Shown one piece after another: positions 1 through 9,380 of a stretch of DNA of 64,000 nt (positions within the stretch are counted from its first letter, which is position 1; each line of letters begins with the position of its first letter). Source of the DNA: Haloplasma contractile SSD-17B (GTDB lineage Bacteria; Bacillota_I; Bacilli_A; Haloplasmatales; Haloplasmataceae); NCBI RefSeq assembly GCF_000215935.2, contig NZ_AFNU02000001.1, positions 310,001 through 374,000 on the forward strand, written 5' to 3'. Under the pieces are notes generated by a model. It was not told where the DNA came from, made no database searches, and saw only the letters and a program-made list of their open reading frames with translations. A program made the position numbers and the translations under genes.

Positions 1-2045
1 TCTCGATTGCACCAGAATACTATTCTCAAGGAAACGGGAACTTCCGTGATGCAAACCAAAACCGCCGTAACGATGGATTATTTAACCCCGAAGTCGGAAC
101 GTATAATATTAAAACGTTTATGAGTTTAATACAAATGGATGGATATAATCCATTATCAGTTGAAGGAAGTTCATTTAACCTTAAAGCAGGGTCTGATGTA
201 GAAGAATTAGTAAATAAATGTTTTAATTCACATCAAGATGATGTAAAAAATATCTTAAAAAATAACTTTACACCTGGTCGTATCATTAACTATATCTACA
301 ATAATAATGTTGATTTAAAAGTTGATGAAGAAACAATGTTAGAAGAAGTTTTCAGTCAATCTGAGCAAAATATCGAGGCAAGTTTTGGAGAAGGATACTG
401 GATTGACCACTGGACATATAATATGGATTTAGTGGATACATTCTTACGAGTATATCCAGACCGTTTAGAAGAATTACTATTTGAAGATGAAACCTATAAA
501 TACTTCGATAGTCCTGTCTATGTACTACCAAGAAGTGAAAAATACGTATTAAACAAAAGTGGAAATGTTAGACAGTATGGTTCATTACTTCATTATGATG
601 ATGAAAAGCTAAAACACCTAGGAATTGAATCACGAGCAACAAACTGGATACGCACTGAAAATGGTAAAGGTGATATCTATGAAACAAATTTATTCGTCAA
701 GTTATTATCACTAGGGTTAGTTAAATATTCGTCAATTGACCCAGCTGGTATAGGAATTGAAATGGATGGTAATAAACCGGGATGGAACGACGCTATGAAT
801 GGACTACCGGGATTATTCGGTTCTGGTGTCGGTGAGACATTTGAATTAGTTCGCGTTCTTCGCCTTGTAAAAGAAGCATGTGAAACGTTCGAAGGCCAGT
901 CAGTAAATGTGCCTGAGGAATTAGCATTATTACTAGCTGAATTGACTGACCGAGTAAATAAATTCTTTGAAGGTAAAATTAATCAGCATACATATTGGGA
1001 TCAAGTAGCGACTGCTAGAGAAAATTACCGTGAGAGCATTCGTTTTGGAATTACAGGTAAAGAAATTACTATAAATCTTTCTGAGTTAGACCAAGTAATC
1101 AAATCAATGCTTGATAAAATTGAAATTGGTATTGAGAAAGCGAAAGAATTAGGAGATGGTGTTTACCCTACCTATCTAGTTTTTGGAGCTACTGATTTTG
1201 AAGTAGTCAAAGATGAAGCAGGAAACAAAGTAATCAGTCACTATGGTCTACCTAAAGTAGTTGTAAATGAATTTAAAGTACGTGCATTACCACGCTATGC
1301 AGAAGCGCCAGCACGTTCTATGAAAGTAATAAAAGATAAAGAGGCTAATCTTTTATTACATAAAAATGTTCAAGCAACTGAAATCTATGATAAGAAATTA
1401 CTGATGTATAAGACGTCAGAAAGTATTGCAGATGAGTCGAATGAAATTGGTCGTGCAAGAGCCTTTACACCAGGTTGGTTAGAGCGTGAGGCAATATTCT
1501 TGCACATGACATATAAGTACTTATTAGGTCTAGCAAAAGCAGGACTATATGATGAATATATTGAAGCTGTTAAAACAAATGTCGTTCCATTCTTAAAACC
1601 AGAGGTTTATGGAAGAAGTACATTAGAAAATTCTTCATTTGTTGCGAGTTCTGTCAATCCAAACCCTCATGTCCATGGTCAAGGATTCTATGCTAGATTA
1701 ACTGGTTCAACAGCTGAGTTCTTAAGTATGTGGACATTAATGATGTATGGAAATCAACCGTTCAGAATGGTTGACGGTGAGTTAATCGCTGAATTCAATC
1801 CAATCATACCGGGTTCTATGTTTGATGAAGACAATAAAGTATCATTTAAATTCTTAGGACATACAACTGTTACATATGTAAATCCTAAGCGAATCGATAC
1901 ATATAATGAAAGTTTATCTACTCAAAAAATTCAACTAGTCATTGAGGGGGAAACAACGACAGTAGAACAATCATATTTACCTCAGAAATACGCTACAATG
2001 CTTCGTGAAGGAAATGTGGAAGAAGTAACAATTTACTTTGGTTAG
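1..2045 (+). CDS. GH94-like (alpha/alpha)6 glycoside phosphorylase, 3' part (5' truncated)
   Basis: The reading frame is already open at base 3 and runs to TAG at 2045, so the gene begins before the window; the ATG at 120 is internal. About 681 residues are visible. The segment PGWNDAMNGLPGLFGSG resembles the general-acid region of GH94-type phosphorylases (DWND in cellobiose phosphorylase), and a later stretch with NPHVHGQGFYARLTG, followed by FLSMWTLMMYG, fits the end of an (alpha/alpha)6 barrel. Long bacterial beta-glucan phosphorylases (GH94 1,2-beta-oligoglucan phosphorylase, GH149, GH161) are about 1100 residues, which fits a truncated copy here. The expected reaction is phosphorolysis of a beta-glucan oligosaccharide in the cytosol. 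The exact family and substrate cannot be settled by eye. The next gene is a CBM lipoprotein, which fits a glycan context. Confidence 0.6.
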   Translation, partial: SIAPEYYSQGNGNFRDANQNRRNDGLFNPEVGTYNIKTFMSLIQMDGYNPLSVEGSSFNLKAGSDVEELVNKCFNSHQDDVKNILKNNFTPGRIINYIYNNNVDLKVDEETMLEEVFSQSEQNIEASFGEGYWIDHWTYNMDLVDTFLRVYPDRLEELLFEDETYKYFDSPVYVLPRSEKYVLNKSGNVRQYGSLLHYDDEKLKHLGIESRATNWIRTENGKGDIYETNLFVKLLSLGLVKYSSIDPAGIGIEMDGNKPGWNDAMNGLPGLFGSGVGETFELVRVLRLVKEACETFEGQSVNVPEELALLLAELTDRVNKFFEGKINQHTYWDQVATARENYRESIRFGITGKEITINLSELDQVIKSMLDKIEIGIEKAKELGDGVYPTYLVFGATDFEVVKDEAGNKVISHYGLPKVVVNEFKVRALPRYAEAPARSMKVIKDKEANLLLHKNVQATEIYDKKLLMYKTSESIADESNEIGRARAFTPGWLEREAIFLHMTYKYLLGLAKAGLYDEYIEAVKTNVVPFLKPEVYGRSTLENSSFVASSVNPNPHVHGQGFYARLTGSTAEFLSMWTLMMYGNQPFRMVDGELIAEFNPIIPGSMFDEDNKVSFKFLGHTTVTYVNPKRIDTYNESLSTQKIQLVIEGETTTVEQSYLPQKYATMLREGNVEEVTIYFG

Positions 2046-2058
2046 TTAACTAGAGAAG

Positions 2059-2090
2059 GGACCCATGAGTAGATGATCTATTCATGGTCC
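2059..2090 (+). terminator. Hairpin after the phosphorylase gene
   Basis: Imperfect inverted repeat in which GGACCCATGAGTAGAT pairs with ATCTATTCATGGTCC, 14 bases after the stop codon. There is no clear T tract, so it may be a weak terminator or a processing/stability hairpin. Confidence 0.4.
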
Positions 2091-2147
2091 TTGAACCCTA
2101 GTTGATTATAGATTTTAAAGAGGATAAAATATAAGGAGGAAGAAGAT

Positions 2148-4661
2148 ATGAAGAAATTAATGGCTTTACTTGGTGTTTTAACTGTAGTAATGGTATTAGC
2201 TGCTTGTACCGAAGAAACTACTGAAGATACAAGTGCTCCTGAACTTACAGGTATTGAAGATGTAACGTTCTATGTAGGTCAAGAAGAATTCGACATATTA
2301 GATGGTGTTACAGCAACAGACGATATAGATGGGGATATTACTAATAACATCGAGACGATTGGTATTGTGAAATCAGATATTCCGGGATTGTATACTGTTC
2401 GATATAAGATTGAAGATGAAGCTGGAAATCTTACACAAGAATCTCGTATTGTTGAAGTTAAACGAGGAAGCGGAGTTGTAAATGGTAAGTTTACTCATGA
2501 TACAACTGGATGGAGAACACATATTCATAGTGTATATGAAGCATCCGATGGATCTTCTGGTACATTTACTGTAGAAAATGAAGAAGGTAAATTTGTTATT
2601 GATGCTTTAGGTGCTAATAATTGGTCTATCCAACTGTTTCAAGAGAAATTTGAATTTGCTAAAGGTGATTTCTACGAATTATCATTCAAGGTAAAAGCCG
2701 ATGAAGCACGTACAATTGAAGTGGTAGTTGAGGACCCTGAAAATGGATATCATAAATACCTTGATACTCAAGAAGTAACTGTAACAAGTGAATGGCAAAC
2801 ATTTACTTATGATGTTGTAATTGATGTAGATACTGAAACTGGTAAACTTGGATTTCTGTTAGGTGCATCAGGTTCTGATCCTAAGGCTACTACTCTTTAC
2901 TTTGATGATGTAGTATTAAAACCTGTAGAGGCAGAAGACGATACAGAAGCTCCTGAAATTACTTTTGAAGATTTAGTTTTAGAAAAAGATGCTACATTTG
3001 ATCCATTAGCAGGGGTAACAATTACAGATAATCAAGATTTTGATTTAACTGTAGCAGATATCGTAGTAGGTGGAGATACTGTTGATACAGCAACACCAGG
3101 AACGTATACAGTAACTTATAAAGCAACTGATGCATCTGGTAATGAAAGTGCTGAGTTCTCTCGTACGATTACTGTAGAGGCTTTAATATTTGTTGACACT
3201 GGAGCTATTGTTAATGGCGATTTTGAAGCAGCAATTGATACTGATAATCCTGAATGGGGTACTTTTGTTGATACTGAAGCTTGGTCAGGTGCAGCAGCAG
3301 CTGGTACTGGTGCTATTACAAATGGTGAGTATGTGTTTGATATCACGGCTGTTGGTGGTGCTGGATGGGCAGTGCAATTACAACAACAGGGTATTACATT
3401 AGAAAAAGGCCAAACATATAAGTTAGTATTTGATGCAAAAGCAGAAACTGCAAGAACTATTGGAGCTGAATTCGGTTATGATCCAGGTAGTGGATTTGTT
3501 TCATATAGTGGTTTAGGAGAGTTTGCAGTAACAGAAACAATGGATACGTATGAATTCATGTTTACTGTAGCAAATGATACTTATGATAATATCCAGTTGG
3601 CATTTGTACTTGGTAAAATAAACGATGCAGCAGCAGGGGATGTAACAATCGATAATGTTCAATTCCTAGCGTTAGATGAAGAACCTGTTCTAGACAATGG
3701 TAACTTTGAAGCATTAGGATTCATAACTTGGTATGGTAATGCTGACTATGCTGGTTATGCTGATGCTTCATTTGATATAATAAATGAAGAAATGGTTATA
3801 GACGTTAAAGAAGTTGGAAATCAAGGTTGGGGAATTCAATTCAATGCTTCAGACTTGACACTTGAAAATGGTAATACATATAAATTAACATTTGATGTTA
3901 AATCAGAGACACCACGTTACTTCCAAGTAAAAGTAAAAGATGATTCAGTAGATGGTGACTGGCAAGTATTTGACGTGAATACTACTTCCACTTATGCTAC
4001 AGAAGAAGTTATCTTTACATATGCAGGATCTACTACTGATTCTGAAATACATTTAGAATTTGGATACTATGAAGATGAAAATGGTACTGAAACATCTGCA
4101 AACGGTAAAGTATATTTAGATAACATCAAACTAGAAGTGCAAGATGATACAGATAACACTGTATATACCGATACTGCACAAATTACTAACGGTACATTTG
4201 ATCAAGCGGTTGACTGGACTTCTTGGTGGGGAGACCAATATAGTGGAGTTGCTGGTGGTACTGCTACTGTAGAGAACGGGGAATTAGTTCTTGACATTAC
4301 TGCTTTAGGAGATGCCGCTTATGCTGCTCAAGTATTCCAAGAACCATTCACTATTAAAGGATCAAGATCATATGTATTAGAGTTTGATATTAAAGCAGAT
4401 GTAGCACGTTCAATCAATGTGCAACTTGGAGAAGGATTAGATGCGGACCCTTGGTTCAATGCATTTATGGATGCATCTCAAGTTGATGTAACAACTGATT
4501 GGGAAACAATTACAATTACATTTGATATGACTCAAGATACAAATGAAAATGGTAAATTAGTATTTGAAGTAGGGAAAATACTAGCAGAAGATGGAACAGA
4601 ACTTTCTGCTACAGGAAAAATCTATATTGACAACGTAATTATTTACCCAGTATTAGGCTAG
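2148..4661 (+). CDS. Lipoprotein with Ig-like and four CBM4/9-like domains
   Basis: 837 residues, ATG preceded by AAGGAGGA 7 bases upstream. A lipoprotein signal peptide ends in LAAC (Cys about residue 20), followed by an acidic Thr/Glu linker. Two DUF5011/HYR-type Ig-like domains (about 32-106 and 269-345) contain the usual 'PGTYTVTYKATDASGN' pattern. Four jelly-roll modules of the CBM_4_9 type lie at about 110-262, 353-509, 514-668 and 677-837; each begins near 'NG.F' and ends with 'YxDNxxL'. No catalytic domain is visible. It is probably a membrane-tethered surface carbohydrate-binding protein that captures glycans. A terminator-like hairpin follows, so it forms its own unit or the end of the upstream one. 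Confidence 0.8.
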   Translation: MKKLMALLGVLTVVMVLAACTEETTEDTSAPELTGIEDVTFYVGQEEFDILDGVTATDDIDGDITNNIETIGIVKSDIPGLYTVRYKIEDEAGNLTQESRIVEVKRGSGVVNGKFTHDTTGWRTHIHSVYEASDGSSGTFTVENEEGKFVIDALGANNWSIQLFQEKFEFAKGDFYELSFKVKADEARTIEVVVEDPENGYHKYLDTQEVTVTSEWQTFTYDVVIDVDTETGKLGFLLGASGSDPKATTLYFDDVVLKPVEAEDDTEAPEITFEDLVLEKDATFDPLAGVTITDNQDFDLTVADIVVGGDTVDTATPGTYTVTYKATDASGNESAEFSRTITVEALIFVDTGAIVNGDFEAAIDTDNPEWGTFVDTEAWSGAAAAGTGAITNGEYVFDITAVGGAGWAVQLQQQGITLEKGQTYKLVFDAKAETARTIGAEFGYDPGSGFVSYSGLGEFAVTETMDTYEFMFTVANDTYDNIQLAFVLGKINDAAAGDVTIDNVQFLALDEEPVLDNGNFEALGFITWYGNADYAGYADASFDIINEEMVIDVKEVGNQGWGIQFNASDLTLENGNTYKLTFDVKSETPRYFQVKVKDDSVDGDWQVFDVNTTSTYATEEVIFTYAGSTTDSEIHLEFGYYEDENGTETSANGKVYLDNIKLEVQDDTDNTVYTDTAQITNGTFDQAVDWTSWWGDQYSGVAGGTATVENGELVLDITALGDAAYAAQVFQEPFTIKGSRSYVLEFDIKADVARSINVQLGEGLDADPWFNAFMDASQVDVTTDWETITITFDMTQDTNENGKLVFEVGKILAEDGTELSATGKIYIDNVIIYPVLG

Positions 4662-4680
4662 TAATAATAAATACTATTTT

Positions 4681-4717
4681 AGAGGGGATTAGCCCAATTT
4701 GGGTTAATCTCTTTTTT
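4681..4717 (+). terminator. Rho-independent terminator
   Basis: Imperfect stem GATTAGCCC / GGGTTAATC with flanking AGAG/CTCT pairs, then a run of T, just after the CBM lipoprotein stop codon. Confidence 0.75.
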
Positions 4718-4821
4718 AAATAGCATTTGTGACTAATGATAGTATTTTGAATGGATAATAAAATCACAAGAGGATCTGATCTAAAAACTTTAAAAATCTG
4801 ATTGTTATTGACTAATTTCGA

Positions 4822-4848
4822 TTGCACTTTTATGGGGATTTGTATAAT
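4822..4848 (+). promoter_or_regulatory. Putative promoter of murC
   Basis: TTGCAC (4822-4827) and TATAAT (4843-4848) with a 15-base spacer, shorter than usual; ATG follows 34 bases downstream. Confidence 0.4.
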
Positions 4849-4881
4849 ATAAATATGAGAACGAGTATTGGAGGTTTATTC

Positions 4882-6168
4882 ATGAAGAACTATCATTTTA
4901 TTGGTATAAAGGGTGCAGGGATGAGCGCGCTTGCATGCATTTTGCACGATTTAGGGAATAAAGTACAAGGTTCTGATGTTACTGAATATTTCTTTACAGA
5001 AGAAAATTTAAAGAAAAGAGATATTCCAATCTATACCTTTAATGTAAATAAAATAGATTCAACTCATACTGTCATTGTTGGAAATGCATTTAATGACCAT
5101 AAAGAAGTAACGACTGCTAAATGTCTTGGATGCAAGATTTATAGTTACAATGAATTTTTGGGTAACCTATGCAATCAGTTTAATTCAATTGCAGTAACAG
5201 GTTCACACGGTAAGACAACAACTACAAACTTAATAGCTCATATCTTAAGTAATTACCTAGAAATAAATTTTCTAGTTGGCGATGGCGAAGGAAAAGGAAA
5301 TCAAGCAGCAGATACCTTTGTTTTTGAAGCGTGTGAGTATAAACGACACTTTTTACACTATACTCCGAACATTTCTGTCATAACTAACGTTGATTTTGAC
5401 CATCCTGATTATTATAAGGACATAGAGGATGTTCAGTCTGCATTTAAACAATTCGGTAATCAATCTGATTTTTTAATAGCCAATGGAGATGATCCAAGTG
5501 CTATGGAAATTACAAAAGAAGGTAACACACTTTATTTTGGTTTAAAAAATACTAATAATTTATACGCAACTAATATAAACTATGACAGTAACTATACCTT
5601 TTTTGATGCAATTTACAACACAATGTATCTAGAGTCCTTTAAAATACCGCTTCACGGAACGCACTCTGTAATGAATGCGTTAGCAGCGATTTTAGTCGCT
5701 CTACGACAATCCGTGCCAGTATCATCGATTAAGAGTAGTTTACAGACATTTAAAGGAACACAACGACGATTCGAAGAAATACCATGTGGTGATCAATTAA
5801 TTATTAATGACTATGCGCATCACCCGGTTGAAATAAAAGCAACTATAAATGCAATTAGAAGTAAATATCCAAACAAACCGTTAGTTGTATTCTTTCAACC
5901 GCATACTTATACAAGAACGATCACGTTCTTAGATGAATTTGTGAATAGTTTATCGCTTGCTGACCACGTTTATCTGCTAGAAATTTTCGGATCTGCAAGA
6001 GAAAAAACAGGTCAAATTACAATTCAAGACCTTAGTAACCGTATTGAAGGTAGTAGGGTAATTGATAAGACAGAATTAGAAATCTTAAATCAGTATAAGA
6101 ACTCTGTGATTGTATTTATGGGTGCTGGTGATATTGATCAACTCATCAAAACTTATATGCAATCTTGA
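4882..6168 (+). CDS. murC: UDP-N-acetylmuramate-L-alanine ligase
   Basis: Adds L-alanine to UDP-MurNAc, the first amino-acid step of peptidoglycan precursor synthesis in the cytosol. From the ATG at 4882 (GGAGG at 4870-4874) the protein is 428 residues, close to Bacillus MurC; an upstream in-frame codon at 4822 lies inside the promoter and is not used. Motifs: N-terminal GIKGAGMSALA nucleotide-binding loop, the Mur-ligase P-loop VTGSHGKTTTTN, and the C-terminal INDYAHHPVE signature. The following ytxG/ytxH-like, aroA and ccpA genes keep the B. subtilis order, which supports MurC rather than another Mur ligase. Confidence 0.93.
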   Translation: MKNYHFIGIKGAGMSALACILHDLGNKVQGSDVTEYFFTEENLKKRDIPIYTFNVNKIDSTHTVIVGNAFNDHKEVTTAKCLGCKIYSYNEFLGNLCNQFNSIAVTGSHGKTTTTNLIAHILSNYLEINFLVGDGEGKGNQAADTFVFEACEYKRHFLHYTPNISVITNVDFDHPDYYKDIEDVQSAFKQFGNQSDFLIANGDDPSAMEITKEGNTLYFGLKNTNNLYATNINYDSNYTFFDAIYNTMYLESFKIPLHGTHSVMNALAAILVALRQSVPVSSIKSSLQTFKGTQRRFEEIPCGDQLIINDYAHHPVEIKATINAIRSKYPNKPLVVFFQPHTYTRTITFLDEFVNSLSLADHVYLLEIFGSAREKTGQITIQDLSNRIEGSRVIDKTELEILNQYKNSVIVFMGAGDIDQLIKTYMQS

Positions 6169-6186
6169 AAAAATACCCTATTTAGT

Positions 6187-6216
6187 TTGACAAATGGTAT
6201 TAAATAAAGGTAAAAT
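6187..6216 (+). promoter_or_regulatory. Putative sigma-A promoter of the ytxG/H-like gene
   Basis: TTGACA (6187-6192), 18-base spacer, TAAAAT (6211-6216), 36 bases before the ATG. Confidence 0.55.
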
Positions 6217-6251
6217 TATAATATGATACTTTTGGAGTAGGTGACATTTTA

Positions 6252-6989
6252 ATGAATTTTGTGAGTATAATATATAGTATATTAGGAGTCTTCCTAATAG
6301 GAGCAATATCGGTTATTACCTATTATGCAATTGATTTTTTAAAAAACTATAACAAAACAATATCTCAAGCAGATATAACAATAAAATTAGCTGAAAGTTC
6401 ATTTATGGAATTGGATTTACTGATTGATAATTTATCTAGTAAGATGAATTCAATCGAGCATTTTTTCGAGGCAATCGACCAAAGTGGTAAAAGTCTTAAC
6501 GCTGTGAATGGAAAGTTCGAAGATGTATCAAAAATCATCGAACGGTACCCATCAGGTGTTATAGCTGCTTTAGTGGTGTTATTGAAGATAGAAAGGATCG
6601 ATGATTTAGGTAGATTATTTGCTGTAAAAACGATGAAAACAGAATCTGAAGGCAATAAGGAGATGAATAATATGTTAAAAGATTTCGTTAAGGGAGCAGT
6701 TGTAGGAGGACTTGCAGTTGCATTACTAACACCTAAAACAGGAAAAGAAGTTCGCGAGATCGCATTAAAAAAATTAGATGAGTTGTCTGAAAAGGCAAAG
6801 GAAATTGAATTTGATGATGTAAGAGAAGGAATATTTAATAAAATAGAAGAATTAAAAGAGTATGTTAAAACAGGTAATAAAGAAGATATAATAAACAAAG
6901 TATTTGAAGAGATCAAGGATTTATACGAAAAAATCAAACATTATTTAACGGACGTTTCGGAGAGTGCTAAGGAGAAATTAAATTATTAA
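6252..6989 (+). CDS. YtxG (DUF948)-YtxH in-frame fusion
   Basis: 245 residues. The first part has one N-terminal membrane helix (about 4-27) followed by a helical region like DUF948/YtxG. The second part, from about residue 138, starts MNNMLKDFVKGAVVGGLAVA and continues as a YtxH-type protein: a short hydrophobic segment, the LTPKTGKEVR motif, then a charged amphipathic helix. In Bacillus, ytxG and ytxH are separate neighbouring genes between murC and aroA; here they share one frame at the same locus. An internal AAGGAG plus ATG sits exactly at the junction. The role of the family is poorly known; it is a membrane-associated stress/general protein group. The ytxJ gene that follows in Bacillus is absent. 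Confidence 0.75.
   Translation: MNFVSIIYSILGVFLIGAISVITYYAIDFLKNYNKTISQADITIKLAESSFMELDLLIDNLSSKMNSIEHFFEAIDQSGKSLNAVNGKFEDVSKIIERYPSGVIAALVVLLKIERIDDLGRLFAVKTMKTESEGNKEMNNMLKDFVKGAVVGGLAVALLTPKTGKEVREIALKKLDELSEKAKEIEFDDVREGIFNKIEELKEYVKTGNKEDIINKVFEEIKDLYEKIKHYLTDVSESAKEKLNY
6657..6674 (+). promoter_or_regulatory. Internal ribosome binding site and start for a separate YtxH product
   Basis: AAGGAG (6657-6662) followed by in-frame ATG at 6663 and, at better spacing (9 bases), ATG at 6672. Translation from 6672 would give a 105-residue stand-alone YtxH (MLKDFVKGAVVGG...). Confidence 0.5.
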
Positions 6990-7067
6990 TTTATACATCA
7001 ATCAATATGCAGTTGGCGATTACTTTAGTTATTCATTGAGAAATAGTTGAATAAACTTTTTAAAGAA

Positions 7068-7100
7068 AAACAGTAGATATTGATTATTTACTGTTTTTTT
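7068..7100 (+). terminator. Terminator/attenuator before aroA
   Basis: AAACAGTA pairs with TACTGTTT around a 13-base loop, followed by a T run. It lies between the ytxG/H-like gene and aroA and probably ends the former transcript. Confidence 0.65.
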
Positions 7101-7137
7101 CACGTAAAATAAAACAGAGTAAAAATGAGGTAATAAT

Positions 7138-8193
7138 ATGGACAACATAAACGATTTAAGAATAGAAATCGATCGTATCAACAAACAACTATTAACACTT
7201 CTAAATAGACGTGCCGATTTAACATTAAAAATCGGAAAAGAAAAACAAAAACATGGATACACTGTTCATGATCCTATACGCGAGCAACATATACTTGAGA
7301 CACTTATGAAGGAAAATAAAGGTCCATTCAAAAATGAGGATATCACTGGTATCTTTAAGGAGATCTTCCAAGCTTCGAAAAAACTTCAGAAAACAGATCA
7401 GAGTGATGAATTATTAATTTCTAGGAAGAAAAAACAATCTGACACAATTATAAAAATTAAAAACCAGTCTATTGGCGGTTCAGAAAAAGCCTTAATCTTT
7501 GGACCATGTTCAATTGAAAGCTACGAACAGATGGAACAAGTGGCTAAAAAGCTCAACTCATTAGGTATTAAATTTATACGTGGTGGTGCATTTAAACCAC
7601 GAACGTCTCCTTATTCCTTTCAAGGCTTAGGGATAGAAGGTCTCAAAATTATGGGTGAGATCTGTAATAAACACGACTTAATTTCATTTGTAGAGGTAAT
7701 GGACCAAGAACAATTAGACATTGCTTGTGATTATGTTGATATTGTTCAAATTGGTGCTCGTAACATGCAAAATTTCTCACTACTAAAAAAGGTGGGGAAA
7801 ATAAATAAGCCAGTATTTTTAAAGCGTGGACTGTCTGCTACTATTGAAGAGTTCAAAATGTCAGCAGAATATATAATTGCAAATGGAAATCCAAATATCA
7901 TTTTATGTGAGCGTGGAATTAGGACCTACGAACAAGCAACCCGTAACACTTTAGATTTATCAGCAGTACCTATACTAAAAAATGAAACGCATTTACCTGT
8001 AATTGTAGATATTTCTCATTCAGCCGGTCGAAAGGATATTATGGATTCTCTCGCAAGGGCATCGCTTGCTGCGGGGGCTGACGGTATTATGGCAGAAATT
8101 CATCCGAATCCTCTAATCGCGTTGTCGGATGCAGGTCAACAGTTAGATTTTGAAGAATTTATGACGTTATATAAGCACATTCAACATTATTAA
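7138..8193 (+). CDS. aroA: Chorismate mutase-DAHP synthase (bifunctional AroA)
   Basis: 351 residues, ATG with GAGG 8 bases upstream. An N-terminal AroQ-type chorismate mutase domain (about 1-90, LRIEIDRINKQLLTLLNRRA) is joined to a type I-beta 3-deoxy-D-arabino-heptulosonate 7-phosphate synthase (about 105-350: FGPCSIES, RGGAFKPRTSPYSFQGLG, DISHSAGRKD, AEIHPNP). It condenses PEP and erythrose-4-P to start the shikimate pathway; in Bacillus the mutase domain also acts as a chorismate/prephenate feedback sensor. The position before ccpA matches B. subtilis aroA. Confidence 0.95.
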   Translation: MDNINDLRIEIDRINKQLLTLLNRRADLTLKIGKEKQKHGYTVHDPIREQHILETLMKENKGPFKNEDITGIFKEIFQASKKLQKTDQSDELLISRKKKQSDTIIKIKNQSIGGSEKALIFGPCSIESYEQMEQVAKKLNSLGIKFIRGGAFKPRTSPYSFQGLGIEGLKIMGEICNKHDLISFVEVMDQEQLDIACDYVDIVQIGARNMQNFSLLKKVGKINKPVFLKRGLSATIEEFKMSAEYIIANGNPNIILCERGIRTYEQATRNTLDLSAVPILKNETHLPVIVDISHSAGRKDIMDSLARASLAAGADGIMAEIHPNPLIALSDAGQQLDFEEFMTLYKHIQHY

Positions 8194-8225
8194 TGAAAAT
8201 ATTTTCAAAAAATAACACCATAATG

Positions 8226-8254
8226 TTGAAAAAATTTTCATTTTTAGATATAAT
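8226..8254 (+). promoter_or_regulatory. Sigma-A promoter of ccpA
   Basis: TTGAAA (8226-8231), 17-base spacer, TATAAT (8249-8254). A perfect 14-base palindrome TGAAAATATTTTCA lies upstream at 8194-8207, directly after the aroA stop. Confidence 0.65.
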
Positions 8255-8292
8255 TACCATAAATGTTCTATAATATGTAAGAGGTGATCAAG

Positions 8293-9294
8293 GTGTTAAA
8301 GAATCAAAATCCGAAAATAACTATTTACGACGTTGCTAGCGAAGCAGATGTATCACTTGCAACCGTTTCTAGAGTATTAAATTATCCAGAAAAAGTAAAA
8401 CCAGAAACAAGAGAACGTGTCTTAGATGCTATAAATCGATTAGGTTATCGCCCCAATGCTATTGCAAGAGGGTTGGCTAGTAGAAAATCGACGACAGTTG
8501 CTTTGATCGTGCCTGATACATCACGAGCTTCAGTAGCAGAAATGATTAATGGAGTTGCAGATATCGCTAGAAAATATGACTACTCTGTGCTTTTAAAAGT
8601 GACAAACAGTGAAGAGGATACTGAAAGAGAAGTATGGCAAGAAGTTCTTGCCTCGCAAGTGGATGGTATTCTATACTTAAATGATGAAATAACAGATGAA
8701 AATATTAAACAAGTAGAATCAGCAATGGTTCCTGTTGTCCTATGTAATACAAAAGATGATTTAAATCGTGCTCCATCTGTTTCTATTGATTTCGAGGAAT
8801 CTTTCTACCGAGCAACGAAAACATTTGTTGAAAAAGGTAAAAAAGATATTTTATTAGTTTCAACAAGAAGAGCTTATTCAGTTAATGCTATGAAAGAAAG
8901 AGGATTTACAAGAGCTATGGATGAGGCAGGACTTGAACCTAAGATCATCCGTACGTCTGGTCGTATAAGTGTGAATTATGATTACTTTACTGATTATTTA
9001 AATGAAAACAAACCAGAAGCAGCGATTGTTGTCCGTGATTCAATTGCGGTTTCGTTTATCAATGCAGCAAGTAACTTAGGAATAAATGTTCCTGAGGAAC
9101 TAGAGGTGCTTGGGTTCCAAAATACAAAAGCATCAAAAATGTCAAGACCGACACTCTCATCAATTGATAATCCAATCTATGACATTGGGGCAGTATCAAT
9201 GCGTCTGTTAACAAAATTAATGAATGAGGAAGCAATTGATGACACAAATGTTGTATTGCCTCATAACATTGTCTGGAGAAATTCTACGAAATAG
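8293..9294 (+). CDS. ccpA: Catabolite control protein A (LacI family)
   Basis: Global carbon catabolite regulator that binds cre sites together with HPr-Ser-P. The GTG at 8293 is chosen because AAGAGGTGAT lies just upstream; the earlier GTG at 8284 is part of that ribosome site. Product is 333 residues. The N-terminal HTH reads ITIYDVASEADVSLATVSRV followed by the hinge helix YRPNAIARGLASRKS, then a periplasmic-binding-like effector domain. The location after aroA, as in B. subtilis, supports CcpA over other LacI members. Possible cre targets lie in this window near 27445 and 31489. Confidence 0.9.
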   Translation: MLKNQNPKITIYDVASEADVSLATVSRVLNYPEKVKPETRERVLDAINRLGYRPNAIARGLASRKSTTVALIVPDTSRASVAEMINGVADIARKYDYSVLLKVTNSEEDTEREVWQEVLASQVDGILYLNDEITDENIKQVESAMVPVVLCNTKDDLNRAPSVSIDFEESFYRATKTFVEKGKKDILLVSTRRAYSVNAMKERGFTRAMDEAGLEPKIIRTSGRISVNYDYFTDYLNENKPEAAIVVRDSIAVSFINAASNLGINVPEELEVLGFQNTKASKMSRPTLSSIDNPIYDIGAVSMRLLTKLMNEEAIDDTNVVLPHNIVWRNSTK

Positions 9295-9303
9295 TTGTTG
9301 CGT

Positions 9304-9331
9304 TTTTCAGTTTTATATAATAAGATATAAT
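9304..9331 (+). promoter_or_regulatory. Putative promoter of the tyrS T-box transcript
   Basis: TATAAT at 9326-9331 with a poor -35 (TTTTCA, 9304-9309, 16-base spacer), about 50 bases before the T-box structure. Confidence 0.4.
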
Positions 9332-9380
9332 ATAAGCAATACAAATATAAGTTTAAACAACTAAATGATTATATAAAAAA

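Noticed and set aside
6365-6937. 190-codon minus-strand frame
   Set aside because: Lies wholly inside the ytxG/H-like gene, has no ribosome site, and Ser/Phe/Ile-rich content typical of an antisense shadow.
8194-8207. TGAAAATATTTTCA palindrome before ccpA as a member of the glycan regulon
   Set aside because: Spacer is N4 not N5, and such AT palindromes are expected by chance here; kept only as a note in the promoter entry.
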